64,000 bases of DNA from Streptomyces justiciae (GTDB lineage Bacteria; Actinomycetota; Actinomycetes; Streptomycetales; Streptomycetaceae): contig NZ_JADDXU010000006.1 of NCBI RefSeq assembly GCF_015163075.1, forward strand, positions 434,001 through 498,000, read 5' to 3'. Position numbers and translations under genes: made by a program. Shown here in pieces: positions 39,669-48,337 of the stretch. Positions within the stretch are counted from its first letter, which is position 1, and every line of letters begins with the position of its first letter. The notes under the pieces are model-generated. The model ran no database searches, was not told where the DNA came from, and saw only the letters and a list, made by a program, of their open reading frames with translations.

Positions 39669-42497
39669 TCAGCCCAGCGCCGCCACCAGATCCCCCGCCG
39701 TAAGCGTCTCCAGGCCGCAGCCGTCGACCGGCCCCGGCAGCAGCCGGTACGCCGACCCGGTCGCGCCCGCCGGTGCTACGCCCCCGTGGACGAGCGCGAG
39801 GAACACGTGCCGGTGTGACGCGGCTTCACCCGCGAGGGCGTCGGCCGTCTCGGAGGGTTGCCGCGCCTCGGGCGGTTCGAGGTCGCGCACGCGCGCGGCG
39901 AACGCGGTGTCCGGCTCCCCTTCCTGCCGCCGGTAGCGCCAGAGTTCGTCCACGGCGCGCGGATGCGGCGCGCGCCGTATCACCGCGACCTCGTCGCCGC
40001 GCGCGGCCGCCCGCCACACCGCCAGGTCCCACAGGGTCGTACGGCCCGACGCGAAGTACTGGTGCAGGTCCTGGGCGACGCGGCCGAGGTCGGCGCCGTG
40101 CCGGTACAGGCTGTGGAAGCCCTCGTCGGCCGGGAGGTGGAGGTCCGTCCAGAGGAACGTACGGCGGTCGAGGTCGACCAGCATCGGGACGTGGATGCGC
40201 GAGTCGCCGACCAGGTCGTAGCGCTGACGGACCGTACGCGGGTCGTACGACGCGTTGCGGTCCTCCTCGGCCGCGGAGGGAAGCGCCATGAAGCCGGCGA
40301 AGGCGTCCAGGAGCTCGTCGAACGCGATGTCGTTGAAGCTGAAGACGACCGGCAGGGCGTAGCGCACACCGCGCTCCGCGAGTGCCGCCAGGTCGAGGTC
40401 CACGTACTCGGTGGCCCCGTCCGGCGCGGGCGCCGACACCAGGTCGCCGGAGTGGACGGCCGAACGGCCCTCATGGACGAGGTTCGTGTAGTCGCACAGG
40501 CCCGCGAAGTCCCACTCGGCGTCGTACAGGGCCACCGACAGGTCGAGGTCCACGCGCTGCTTGGCGGGCTCCATCCAGTGCAGGAAGAGCCGCAGCACCT
40601 CGCCCTCGGGCAGGGGTTGCGTGCTGCCGCGCGGGACGGTGACGAGGGCCTTGCTGGCGGCGGTCTCGGCGGCGGGCACCGCGAGTCCGGTGAGCGCCGA
40701 GTCGAGTACGGACAGGTCGAGACGGGGCTCGTCATGCCGGCCGAGGCGGCGCAGTGCCTCGGCCTCCAGCAGGTCGCACACCGCGTCCGTCACCTTCGGC
40801 GACAGCGGCACGCGCGTGTCGTCGATCGTGAACGAGCGCGTCACCTGGCCGCGCGGGAAGAACACCCGCCGCCCGCCCGGGAGATGACGGATACGCATCC
40901 GCCCGAGCACGGCGAGCAGCGGCCCGGGGCCGGCCTTGGGCAGGACCCGGCGCAGGGTGTCCCCGAACCCGTCCGGCAGTACGTCGAGTTCGCGCAGCCG
41001 CAGCAGATGGTCGAGGCGGCGCAGCAGCTCGCCGGGGCGCTGGGCGAGCAGGTCGAGGGCGACTTGGAAGTCCTTCTCGTACAGCGCCTGTTCGACGCGT
41101 GCCGCCCAGGTGGCCGGCTTGACGAGGGTTCCGGCCGTCTGTGCCTCGGCGGGGTGGTCGTCGGCCGTCCGCGCTTCGGCGGAGTGCTCCGCGAGCGTCC
41201 GCGCTGCTGCGGGTTGTTCCGAGTCCGTCCCCGCTTCGGCGGGGTGTCTCGCGTTCGCCTGCGCTCCGGTGGGTTGTTCCGCGTCCGCTCGCACCACATC
41301 GTGCTGTGGCACCCGCACCGCGTCGGGGTGTTGTGCGGTCGTCCGCACTGCGTCCCTGTGCGTCACCCGCACCGCGTCGGGATGTTCCGCGGCCGTCCGC
41401 AGGAGTGCCTCGCCGAGGGGGCCCTCGGAGACGTCCGTGGCGCGCAGGACCGCGAAGGCGAGCGCGGCCTTCGGGTGGCGCGTGTGCTGCTCGTAGGGGT
41501 GCAGGATCTCGGCGGCGCGCTTCCAGGCGCCGGGGTGCCGCAGCACGTCCTCGACCAGCGCCGGCATCGCCAGCCCGTCGAGGATGCCGAGCAGCCGGCG
41601 TCGTAGCGCGCGCGGGAGGGAGCGCATGCGCGGCGGCTCCAGCAGGTCGCCGTCGCCGCCGGACCACACGCACAGCAGCCGCAGTGCATCCGTCGCCGTC
41701 GTCAGCTGCGCGTCGAGCAGCTCGGTGGCCGCCACGCGCGTGTGCCGGTCGAGCAGCAGCATGCCGAGGGCCAGCGCCTTGGTCTGGCGCACCGGGATGT
41801 CCTCGGGGAACCAGCCCAGGTCCTTCGGCGCGTGCGCCAGCAGGATCTTCACGTCGTCGCGGTCCTGCGGCGGCAGCGGGGTCCGCCGGGCCAGCAGCCG
41901 CAGCAGCGCCCGCACCGCGTCCGCGCGGGCGTCCTTGCCGAGCGCGAGCAACTTCAGCGGGCCTACGGCGACTTCACGCGCGTGACGCGGCGGCGCGGGC
42001 CTCAGGAAGGGGTCGTCGCGGTCGATCCGGCGGTGGCAGATCGGGCAGCCCGCGTAGTCCGCGCCGTCCCAGCACTCCCGGCACACCAGATGCGCGCACG
42101 GGGACACGGGGTGCACGCTGCCGACCGTGCCGCACAGCACGCACGGCTGCTTCGGCCACTGGAGCAACAGCGTGAAGACCCGGTCGACGAACAGCTGGAA
42201 GGTGTCGTCGGGGACCGAGGCCGGGAAGCTGCGGAACATCGGCATGTGGGTGCGGTCCGCGCCCAGTTCCGCGTCGATGTGCCGGATCAGCTGCTTGCCC
42301 GCGTCCGCGAGCCCGGCGGGCCCCAGCCAGGCGAGCGCCGCGTGCAGCTCCGCCGTCGGTGCGAATGCCCGGTCCAGCAGCTCGGCTTCGAGCGCGACGA
42401 GCCCTGGCGCCGTCGACGGGTCGCCCGGGCGCGGCCCGGCCTGGTCGACGTAGACGGTACGGAGGCGGCGGAGCAGCACGGACGACAGTACGGACAA
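39669..42497 (-). CDS. RING finger-TerD-like protein (MXAN_6230/SCO0854 type)
   Basis: A 942-residue cytoplasmic protein. Residues 119-154 form a textbook C3HC4 RING pattern: C-x2-C-x11-C-x-H-x2-C-x2-C-x8-C-x2-C. After a helical region comes a repeat segment at about 366-453 (units like EHSAEART), then at about 645-745 a TerD-like domain with 'RVDLDLSVALYDAEW', 'SAVHSGD' and 'YVDLDLAAL'. TerD proteins bind calcium and act in tellurite/stress systems. RING fingers in eukaryotes are ubiquitin ligases; here a ligase role is unproved. Start: the TTG at 42497 follows CAGGGGG; an ATG at 42572 lacks any ribosome site. The name follows a family I recall from database annotation. Confidence 0.87.
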   Translation of the reverse strand: MSVLSSVLLRRLRTVYVDQAGPRPGDPSTAPGLVALEAELLDRAFAPTAELHAALAWLGPAGLADAGKQLIRHIDAELGADRTHMPMFRSFPASVPDDTFQLFVDRVFTLLLQWPKQPCVLCGTVGSVHPVSPCAHLVCRECWDGADYAGCPICHRRIDRDDPFLRPAPPRHAREVAVGPLKLLALGKDARADAVRALLRLLARRTPLPPQDRDDVKILLAHAPKDLGWFPEDIPVRQTKALALGMLLLDRHTRVAATELLDAQLTTATDALRLLCVWSGGDGDLLEPPRMRSLPRALRRRLLGILDGLAMPALVEDVLRHPGAWKRAAEILHPYEQHTRHPKAALAFAVLRATDVSEGPLGEALLRTAAEHPDAVRVTHRDAVRTTAQHPDAVRVPQHDVVRADAEQPTGAQANARHPAEAGTDSEQPAAARTLAEHSAEARTADDHPAEAQTAGTLVKPATWAARVEQALYEKDFQVALDLLAQRPGELLRRLDHLLRLRELDVLPDGFGDTLRRVLPKAGPGPLLAVLGRMRIRHLPGGRRVFFPRGQVTRSFTIDDTRVPLSPKVTDAVCDLLEAEALRRLGRHDEPRLDLSVLDSALTGLAVPAAETAASKALVTVPRGSTQPLPEGEVLRLFLHWMEPAKQRVDLDLSVALYDAEWDFAGLCDYTNLVHEGRSAVHSGDLVSAPAPDGATEYVDLDLAALAERGVRYALPVVFSFNDIAFDELLDAFAGFMALPSAAEEDRNASYDPRTVRQRYDLVGDSRIHVPMLVDLDRRTFLWTDLHLPADEGFHSLYRHGADLGRVAQDLHQYFASGRTTLWDLAVWRAAARGDEVAVIRRAPHPRAVDELWRYRRQEGEPDTAFAARVRDLEPPEARQPSETADALAGEAASHRHVFLALVHGGVAPAGATGSAYRLLPGPVDGCGLETLTAGDLVAALG
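41137..41400 (-). repeat. 30-base in-frame tandem repeats in the RING-TerD gene
   Basis: About nine imperfect units, five of 30 bases and the rest 26-30, each beginning like GTCCGCGCTTCGGCGG on the plus strand. They encode decapeptide-like repeats of the forms AEHSAEART, SEQPAAART and AEHPDAVRV, joining the N-terminal helical part to the rest of the protein. All unit lengths keep the frame overall. Confidence 0.85.
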
Positions 42498-42654
42498 GCG
42501 GAAGCCCCCTGGGGGAAGGTGGAGAGAAGTCTCAGAGGCGGGGACGGAGAGTGGGCGCGCTGTCGATGTCATAGGAAAGAGAGAAGGAAGCACGCGGCGG
42601 AGCCGTCCCCGCGATCACGACTGTAGGAGGGCGGTGTCGGCGGGCGCCACCGAT

Positions 42655-43269
42655 TTATTTCCGAGCGGCTTCTCCGCTGTCGAGCAGCGATTGCGCGAGG
42701 GCCCGCACGGACGTCACGAACAGCCGCTCCTCGTCGACGGGGCGGGCGAAGGCGCGGGCGAGCGCGGGGTCGTCGTAGCGGTCCTCCGTGGGCTGCTGTG
42801 CGGGCGCCCGCTCGCGATTGCGTTCTACGAGTACGAAGCCCACGACCTGGAACTGCACGGCCCGCACCGCCTCCGCCGCGCGGGCGCCCCGCAGCCCGGC
42901 CGCGTGCACCTCGCGTACCAGCGCCTGTTGCGCGGGCAGGAACATCCGCTCGGTCAGGCCGCGTTCGTGGACCATCGCGACGAGGTGCGGATGCGCGCGC
43001 AGCCGTCGGCGCAGGATGCGGGCCACGGACACGACCCGCTCGGCCGGGGTGCGCCCGACGGGCCTGATCTCGCCGAGTTCGGCCACGGTCCGCCGTACGA
43101 GGGCGTCCAGCAGGGACTCGCGGTTGCCGACGTGCCAGTAGATCGAGGTGACGGCGGTGCCCAGCTCGGCGGCGAGCTTGCGCATCGTCAGCGCCTCGGG
43201 GCCGTGCTGCTTCACCAGGTTCGCGGCCGTGTCCAGGACGTCGTCCCTGGTGAGCGACGCTCTCGCCAT
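42655..43269 (-). CDS. TetR/AcrR family transcriptional regulator
   Basis: A 204-residue regulator. The N-terminal TetR helix-turn-helix is clear: 'RDDVLDTAANLVKQHGPEALTMRKLAAELGTAVTSIYWHVGNRESLLDAL', residues about 8-57. The rest is the helical ligand and dimer domain; the ligand is unknown. It is divergent from the acetoacetate decarboxylase-like gene, and a perfect palindrome lies between them, so it probably represses that operon and itself. ATG at 43269; an in-frame extension upstream runs through the divergent gene and is ignored. Confidence 0.93.
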   Translation of the reverse strand: MARASLTRDDVLDTAANLVKQHGPEALTMRKLAAELGTAVTSIYWHVGNRESLLDALVRRTVAELGEIRPVGRTPAERVVSVARILRRRLRAHPHLVAMVHERGLTERMFLPAQQALVREVHAAGLRGARAAEAVRAVQFQVVGFVLVERNRERAPAQQPTEDRYDDPALARAFARPVDEERLFVTSVRALAQSLLDSGEAARK

Positions 43270-43320
43270 GCTGCCCCCAAGTCCCGTTCGTGCACGCGTA
43301 TTTACCCCGCGAGGGGTCTG

Positions 43321-43337
43321 CTGTAACTGTGTTACAG
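43321..43337. promoter_or_regulatory. Palindromic operator, probably for the TetR regulator
   Basis: CTGTAAC-TGT-GTTACAG: perfect seven-base arms (43321-43327 and 43331-43337) around a three-base centre. It sits 51 bases before one divergent start codon and 33 bases before the other, the usual place for a TetR operator. Confidence 0.8.
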
Positions 43338-43369
43338 GTGACGGCCCATCAGAAGAAGGGCGGTACGGC

Positions 43370-44167
43370 ATGGCACGCGTACGGTACGGCGCGCGGACCG
43401 AGGCGGAGATCGCCGCCGCGCGCACCGCGAGCGCTCGGCTTCCCGACATCTGGTCCACCGGGGTGGTGGCCGTCTGGGAGACCGACCCGGACGCGGTCGC
43501 GGCGGTCCTGCCGCCGCCCCTGAAGCCCACGGGCAGGCCGCTGGCCCGGGTCAACATCAGCAAGGTCGACCTGCCCGGATACCCGCTCGGCGCGGGCTCG
43601 TTCGCGGTCGCGGCGGCCCATGACGGCGTCGACGGCTGGTACCCGCTGGTCATGCCGATGACCCACGAGCGGGCCCTGATCGGCGGCCGTGAGGTGTTCG
43701 GCGAGCCCAAGAAGCTCGGCGAGGTGGTGGTGGAGCGCGAGGGCCTGGTCGTGCGCGCCTTCCTCGCCCGGCACGGCATCGCGTTCGTGGAGGTGCGCGG
43801 CGCGGTCGCCGGTGCGCTGCCGCTGCCGGAGCCCGCCCAGAAGACCGACTTCTACTTCAAGTTCCTTCCTGCGGTGGACGGTTCGGGCTTCGACGGCGAC
43901 CCGGTCCTCGTGCACTGTCTGCGCAACGAGAAGGTGCGCCGCCTGGAACGGATCACCGGCGACGTCGTCCTGCGCGAGTCGATGTACGACCCGGTGGCCG
44001 ACCTGCCGGTGCGCCGGCTGGTGGAGATCACCATCGGCGAGAAGACCAGCGACCAGCGCGGCAAGGTCGTCGAACGGGTGGACGCGCGGGCGCTGCTGTC
44101 GTACGTCCATCAGCGCTACGACGACCCGGCGCAGGTACTGGACGGGCCCCCGGAGGGGAGTGCCTGA
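43370..44167 (+). CDS. Acetoacetate decarboxylase family protein
   Basis: A 265-residue ADC-like enzyme. The core motif EVFGEPKKLGEVVVE holds the two adjacent lysines of acetoacetate decarboxylase, whose second Lys forms the Schiff base. Other ADC-like segments are 'YPLVMPMTHERALIGGREVFG' and 'TDFYFKFLPAVDGSGFDGDPVLVHC'. The family also includes aldolase-dehydratases, so the reaction may be on another beta-keto acid. First gene of a probable four-gene operon (ADC, SDR, two amidohydrolases); ribosome site AAGAAGG. Starts beyond the TetR operator. Confidence 0.9.
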   Translation: MARVRYGARTEAEIAAARTASARLPDIWSTGVVAVWETDPDAVAAVLPPPLKPTGRPLARVNISKVDLPGYPLGAGSFAVAAAHDGVDGWYPLVMPMTHERALIGGREVFGEPKKLGEVVVEREGLVVRAFLARHGIAFVEVRGAVAGALPLPEPAQKTDFYFKFLPAVDGSGFDGDPVLVHCLRNEKVRRLERITGDVVLRESMYDPVADLPVRRLVEITIGEKTSDQRGKVVERVDARALLSYVHQRYDDPAQVLDGPPEGSA

Positions 44168-45051
44168 TGGAGCTGCTTCCCGGGCAGGTGGCCGTCGTCA
44201 CCGGTGCCGCGAGCGGCATCGGTCTCGCGATGGCCCGCCGGTTCGCCGCCGAGGGGCTGAAGGTCGTCCTCGCCGACGTTGAGCGACCGGCGCTGGACGC
44301 GGCGGTCTCGGCGCTCCGCGCGGACGGTGCCGACGTGCACGCGCGCGTGGTCGACGTCGGCGAGCGCGAACAGGTGCTGGAACTGGCCGACTTCGCCTAC
44401 GAGACGTACGGCGCCGTCCATGTGCTGTGCAACAACGCCGGGGTCGGCTCGGGCGCCGAGGGCCGGATGTGGGAGCACGAACCCAACGACTGGAAGTGGG
44501 CGTTCTCCGTCAACGTGTGGGGCGTCTTCCACGGTGTCCAGGCGTTCGTCCCCCACATGATCAAGTCGGGTCAACCCGGTCATGTGGTCAATACATCCTC
44601 CGGCGACGGCGGCATCGCCCCGCTCCCCACCGCCTCCGTCTACGCCGTCACCAAGGCGGCCGTCGTGACGATGACCGAGTCCCTGTACGCCCATCTCAAG
44701 GCCGAGCACGCGCGCGTGGGCGCCTCGGTGCTCTTCCCCGGCCCGCACATGCTCCGCACCGGCCTGTGGGAGTCGCACCGCAACCGCCCCGAGCGGTACG
44801 CCAAGGAGCGGCCCCGCAGGACGCCGTACCGCAGCCTCGACCAGTGGGAGGCCGCGATGAGGGAAGCGGGCCGGGAGGTGCGCTTCACCCCGGTCGAGGA
44901 GGTCGCCGAGACCGTCGTGGACGGCATCCGCGCGGACCGCTTCTGGATGCTGCCGCCGAGCGAGCACAGCGACGCGCAGATACGCGCGCGTGCGCGGTCG
45001 ATGCTGGACCGCGCGAACCCGGCGTACCTGGAGAACTTCATTCTGGACTGA
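44167..45051 (+). CDS. SDR family NAD(P)-dependent oxidoreductase
   Basis: A 294-residue classical short-chain dehydrogenase: cofactor loop TGAASGIGLAMA near residue 13, 'NNAGVG' near 92, catalytic Ser in 'VNTSSGDGG' and Tyr/Lys in 'SVYAVTKAAV'. The long C-terminal region ('MLRTGLWESHRNRPERYAKERP') is typical of SDRs in lipid and terpenoid breakdown operons. It overlaps the ADC-like stop (TGATG) and precedes the amidohydrolases by ten bases, so it is co-transcribed. Substrate unknown. Confidence 0.93.
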   Translation: MELLPGQVAVVTGAASGIGLAMARRFAAEGLKVVLADVERPALDAAVSALRADGADVHARVVDVGEREQVLELADFAYETYGAVHVLCNNAGVGSGAEGRMWEHEPNDWKWAFSVNVWGVFHGVQAFVPHMIKSGQPGHVVNTSSGDGGIAPLPTASVYAVTKAAVVTMTESLYAHLKAEHARVGASVLFPGPHMLRTGLWESHRNRPERYAKERPRRTPYRSLDQWEAAMREAGREVRFTPVEEVAETVVDGIRADRFWMLPPSEHSDAQIRARARSMLDRANPAYLENFILD

Positions 45052-45061
45052 GGGGGTCGAC

Positions 45062-46345
45062 GTGACCGACCAGGAGCCGTACCTGATCATCTCCTCCGAC
45101 TGCCACGCCGGGCTGCCCACCGAGGAGTACCGGCCCTATCTGGACGCCCGTTTCCACCGGGACTTCGACGACTTCCTCGCCGGACGCGAGCGGCGCCGCG
45201 AGGAGATGACCCGGCTCGGCATCCGCAACGAGGCCTTCGCCGCCAAGTGGTTCCAGGACAACGAGGAGGGCCTGCGCGGGGGCTGGGACACCGCCCAGCG
45301 GCTCAAGGAGCTGGACGGTGACGGGGTGGCCGCCGAGGTCGTCTTCCCGGACGCCGACGCGGTCGACAGCCAGACGGCGGCGCCCTTCGGGGTGGGCCTC
45401 GGGCTCTCCGGCGACCAGGACCCGGAGCTGGGCATGGCCGGCGCCCAGGCGCACAACCGCTGGCTGGCCGACTTCGTGTCCGAGCACCCCGAACGGCACT
45501 GCGGAGTCGCCCTGTTGCCGGTCACGGCCCCGACCGAGCGGGTCGTCGCCGAGGTGTACCGCGCCAAGGAGTCCGGCCTCGGCGCGCTGATGATCCCGTC
45601 CATGTGGGTCGACAAGGAGCCGTACCACGACCGCCGTTACGACCCGGTGTGGGCGGCGGCCGCCGAGTGCGCGATGCCGGTGCTCACCCACTCGGGAGCG
45701 GCCCCGCGCCACGAGTACGGCGACCATCTGGGTATCTACGTGAGCGAGGTGACCTGGTGGCCCGCCCGGCCGCTGTGGTTCCTGCTCTGGTCCGGCGTCT
45801 TCGAACGCCACCCCGGGCTCAGGTTCGGTGTCGCGGAGTCGGGTTGCTGGTGGCTGCCGAACCTGCTGTGGTTCATGGACCGCCTCTACCTCGGCGCGCA
45901 CGGCGGCAAGAAGCTCTCCCCGTTCCAGGAGCTCAAGCGCCCGCCGCACGAGTACCTCGACCGCCAGGTCTTCGTCTGCGCCACCAACACCAAGCGCCGC
46001 GAACTCGCCCAGCGTTACGAGATCGGCGTCGACAACATCCTCTGGGGCAGCGACTTCCCGCACCCCGAGGGCACCTGGCCCGACACGCGCGCGTGGCTGC
46101 GGCGCACCTTCCACGACATCCCGGTCGCCGAGACCCGCCGCATGCTGGGCCTCGCCGCGGCCGACGCCTTCGGCTTCGACGTCGAGAAGCTGACCCCGCT
46201 CGCCCGCCGGATCGGCCCCACCCCCGCCGACCTCGGCCAGAGCGCCGACCAGGCGGCCGTGGAAGCGTCGTGGGCGCGCTCGCGCGAGGTGGGCCGGCAC
46301 TGGCTGACCGACCACGACTTCCCGGTGCTGGGGGCATCCTCATGA
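45062..46345 (+). CDS. Amidohydrolase 2 family protein (first of a tandem pair)
   Basis: A 427-residue metal-dependent TIM-barrel protein. It begins 'LIISSDCHAGLPTEEYRPYLDARFHRDFDDFL', with DCHA at the place of the metal-binding DxHxH, has 'VLTHSGAAPRHEYGDH' and ends with 'NILWGSDFPHPEGTWPDT', the late metal-Asp. The group includes ACMSD-like decarboxylases and hydrolases of ring-cleavage products. The GTG at 45062 has GAGGGGG close by. It shares its opening with the next gene and they are probably a duplication. Confidence 0.88.
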   Translation: MTDQEPYLIISSDCHAGLPTEEYRPYLDARFHRDFDDFLAGRERRREEMTRLGIRNEAFAAKWFQDNEEGLRGGWDTAQRLKELDGDGVAAEVVFPDADAVDSQTAAPFGVGLGLSGDQDPELGMAGAQAHNRWLADFVSEHPERHCGVALLPVTAPTERVVAEVYRAKESGLGALMIPSMWVDKEPYHDRRYDPVWAAAAECAMPVLTHSGAAPRHEYGDHLGIYVSEVTWWPARPLWFLLWSGVFERHPGLRFGVAESGCWWLPNLLWFMDRLYLGAHGGKKLSPFQELKRPPHEYLDRQVFVCATNTKRRELAQRYEIGVDNILWGSDFPHPEGTWPDTRAWLRRTFHDIPVAETRRMLGLAAADAFGFDVEKLTPLARRIGPTPADLGQSADQAAVEASWARSREVGRHWLTDHDFPVLGASS

Positions 46346-47568
46346 CCGACCGCTACACGGTGATCTCGGCCGACTGCCACGCGGGCGCCGACCTCCTCGA
46401 CTATCGGCCCTATCTGGAGAAGCGGTACCACGACGAGTTCGACGGGTGGGCGGCGACGTACGTCAACCCCTACGAGGACCTGGTCGCCGACACCGCCGAC
46501 AAGAACTGGAACTCCGAGCGCCGGCTCGCGGAGCTGGAGGCGGACGGGATCGTCGCGGAGGTGGTGTTCCCGAACACGGTCCCGCCGTTCTTCCCGTCGG
46601 GTTCGCTCATGGCGCCCGCACCCACCGCGGAGGACTTTGAGCGCCGCTGGGCCGGTCTGCGCGCCCACAATCGCTGGATCGCGGACTTCTGCGCCGCCGC
46701 GCCCGGCCGCCGCGCGGGCGTCTTCCAGATCCTCCTCAACGACGTCGAGGAGGCCGTCAAGGAGGTCCGGTGGGCAGCCGAAGCGGGCCTCAAGGGCGGC
46801 GTCCTGCTCCCCGGCACCCCGCCCGGCTCGGGCCTGCCCGAGCTGTACTCCTCGGCGTACGACCCGCTCTGGGCGGTCTGCGCGGAGCTCGGCGTCCCCG
46901 TCAACCACCACGCGGGATCGGCGTCCCCGCCGCTCGGCGACGAACCGGCCGCCCGCGCGGTCTTCATGGTCGAGACGACCTGGTTCTCGCACCGGGCGCT
47001 GTGGCACCTCGTCTTCGGCGGCGCCTTCCGCCGCCACCCGGAGCTGAAACTGGTCCTCACCGAACAGGGCTCGGGCTGGATACCCGGCGTGCTGGAGATG
47101 CTGGACTACTACCACGGACGCCTGGTCGCGGCGGCGACGAAGGCCACCACCGCGGAGTCCAAGTTCGGCGCCGGACTCGCCGCCCGCATGGGCGACGCGC
47201 CCTCACAGGTCTGGCGCGACAACTGCTTCGTCGGCGCCAGCTTCATGCGCCCGCACGAGGTGCCGCTGCGGGACCGGATCGGCGTCGACAAGATCATGTG
47301 GGGCAGCGACTACCCGCACGACGAGGGCACGTACCCGTACACGCGCGAGGGCCTGCGCCACGCCTACGCGCGCGTGCCCCGCGACGAGGTCGCGGCGATG
47401 ATCGGCGGCAACGCCGCGCGCGTGTACGGCTTCGACCTCGACCTCCTCGACCCGATCGCGGCGAAGGTGGGGCCGACGGTGGAGGAGATCGCGGAGCCGC
47501 TGGAGCAACCGCCGGCGGACGCGACGAGCCCGGTGTTCGCGAAGGGGGCGTCGGTACGGGTCTGGTGA
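46342..47568 (+). CDS. Amidohydrolase 2 family protein (second of a tandem pair)
   Basis: A 408-residue paralogue of the preceding protein: 'VISADCHAGADLLDYRPYLEKRYHDEFDGW', 'VPVNHHAGSASPPL' and 'KIMWGSDYPHDEGTYPYT' carry the putative metal ligands. Its ATG overlaps the first amidohydrolase stop by four bases, so both are made together, perhaps as a hetero-oligomer. Last gene of the TetR-controlled set. Function within acyl-ketone or terpenoid breakdown is inference from the neighbours. Confidence 0.88.
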   Translation: MTDRYTVISADCHAGADLLDYRPYLEKRYHDEFDGWAATYVNPYEDLVADTADKNWNSERRLAELEADGIVAEVVFPNTVPPFFPSGSLMAPAPTAEDFERRWAGLRAHNRWIADFCAAAPGRRAGVFQILLNDVEEAVKEVRWAAEAGLKGGVLLPGTPPGSGLPELYSSAYDPLWAVCAELGVPVNHHAGSASPPLGDEPAARAVFMVETTWFSHRALWHLVFGGAFRRHPELKLVLTEQGSGWIPGVLEMLDYYHGRLVAAATKATTAESKFGAGLAARMGDAPSQVWRDNCFVGASFMRPHEVPLRDRIGVDKIMWGSDYPHDEGTYPYTREGLRHAYARVPRDEVAAMIGGNAARVYGFDLDLLDPIAAKVGPTVEEIAEPLEQPPADATSPVFAKGASVRVW

Positions 47569-47593
47569 CACCCGCGGTGCCATCCTCGCGTCT

Positions 47594-48304
47594 GTGACCG
47601 AACCCACGCATGACGAGACCCATGGCGGCGCCCTCGGAGCGCGGCTCAACTGGCTGCGGGCCGCCGTCCTGGGCGCCAACGACGGCATCGTGTCCACCGC
47701 GGGCCTCGTCGTCGGCGTGGCCGGCGCCACCGACGACCGCTCCGCCCTGCTGACGGCCGGCCTGGCCGGACTGCTCGCCGGGTCGATGTCCATGGCGGCC
47801 GGGGAGTACGTGTCCGTCTCCACCCAGCGCGACTCGGAGAAGGCGGCCCTGGCGGTGGAGAAGCGGGAGCTGCGCGACCAGCCGGAGGCCGAGCTGGAGG
47901 AGCTCACAGGACTGCTGGAGGAACGCGGGCTGTCCCGGGAGGTGGCCCGCGAGGCCGCCGAGCAGCTCACCGCGAGGGACGCCCTGCGCGCCCACGCGCG
48001 GGTGGAGCTCGGCATCGACCCCGACCAGCTGACCAACCCCTGGCACGCCGCCTGGGCGAGCTTCCTGGCATTCACGGCGGGCGCCCTGCTCCCGCTCCTG
48101 GCGATGGTCCTGCCGCCGGCTGGCTGGCGCCTCGCGGTCACCGTGGTCTCCGTCCTCGCCGCCCTCGTCCTCACCGGCTGGAGCAGCGCCCGCCTCGGCG
48201 CGGCCGACCCGGGCAGGGCGATGCTGCGGAACGTGGCGGGCGGCGCGCTGGCCATGGGCGTCACGTACGCCGCGGGGACGCTGCTGGGCGCGGCCGGAGT
48301 CTGA
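47594..48304 (+). CDS. VIT1/CCC1-type iron/manganese transporter
   Basis: A 236-residue membrane protein. It opens 'LNWLRAAVLGANDGIVSTAGLVVGVAGA' and 'LAGLLAGSMSMAAGEYVSVSTQRDSE', the signatures of the VIT family, with a Glu-rich cytoplasmic helix in the middle ('LAVEKRELRDQPEAELEELTGLLEERG') that binds metal in plant VIT1. The remaining helices are at about 155-235. Family members export Fe2+ or Mn2+ from the cytosol. The GTG at 47594 is close to the previous stop, but no shared role is evident. Confidence 0.92.
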   Translation: MTEPTHDETHGGALGARLNWLRAAVLGANDGIVSTAGLVVGVAGATDDRSALLTAGLAGLLAGSMSMAAGEYVSVSTQRDSEKAALAVEKRELRDQPEAELEELTGLLEERGLSREVAREAAEQLTARDALRAHARVELGIDPDQLTNPWHAAWASFLAFTAGALLPLLAMVLPPAGWRLAVTVVSVLAALVLTGWSSARLGAADPGRAMLRNVAGGALAMGVTYAAGTLLGAAGV

Positions 48305-48337
48305 AACCGCCCGTGCAGACTTTGGCGGAGATCACCA

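Noticed and set aside
41137..41400. CRISPR-like periodicity at 30 bases
   Set aside because: In-frame coding repeats within a long gene.
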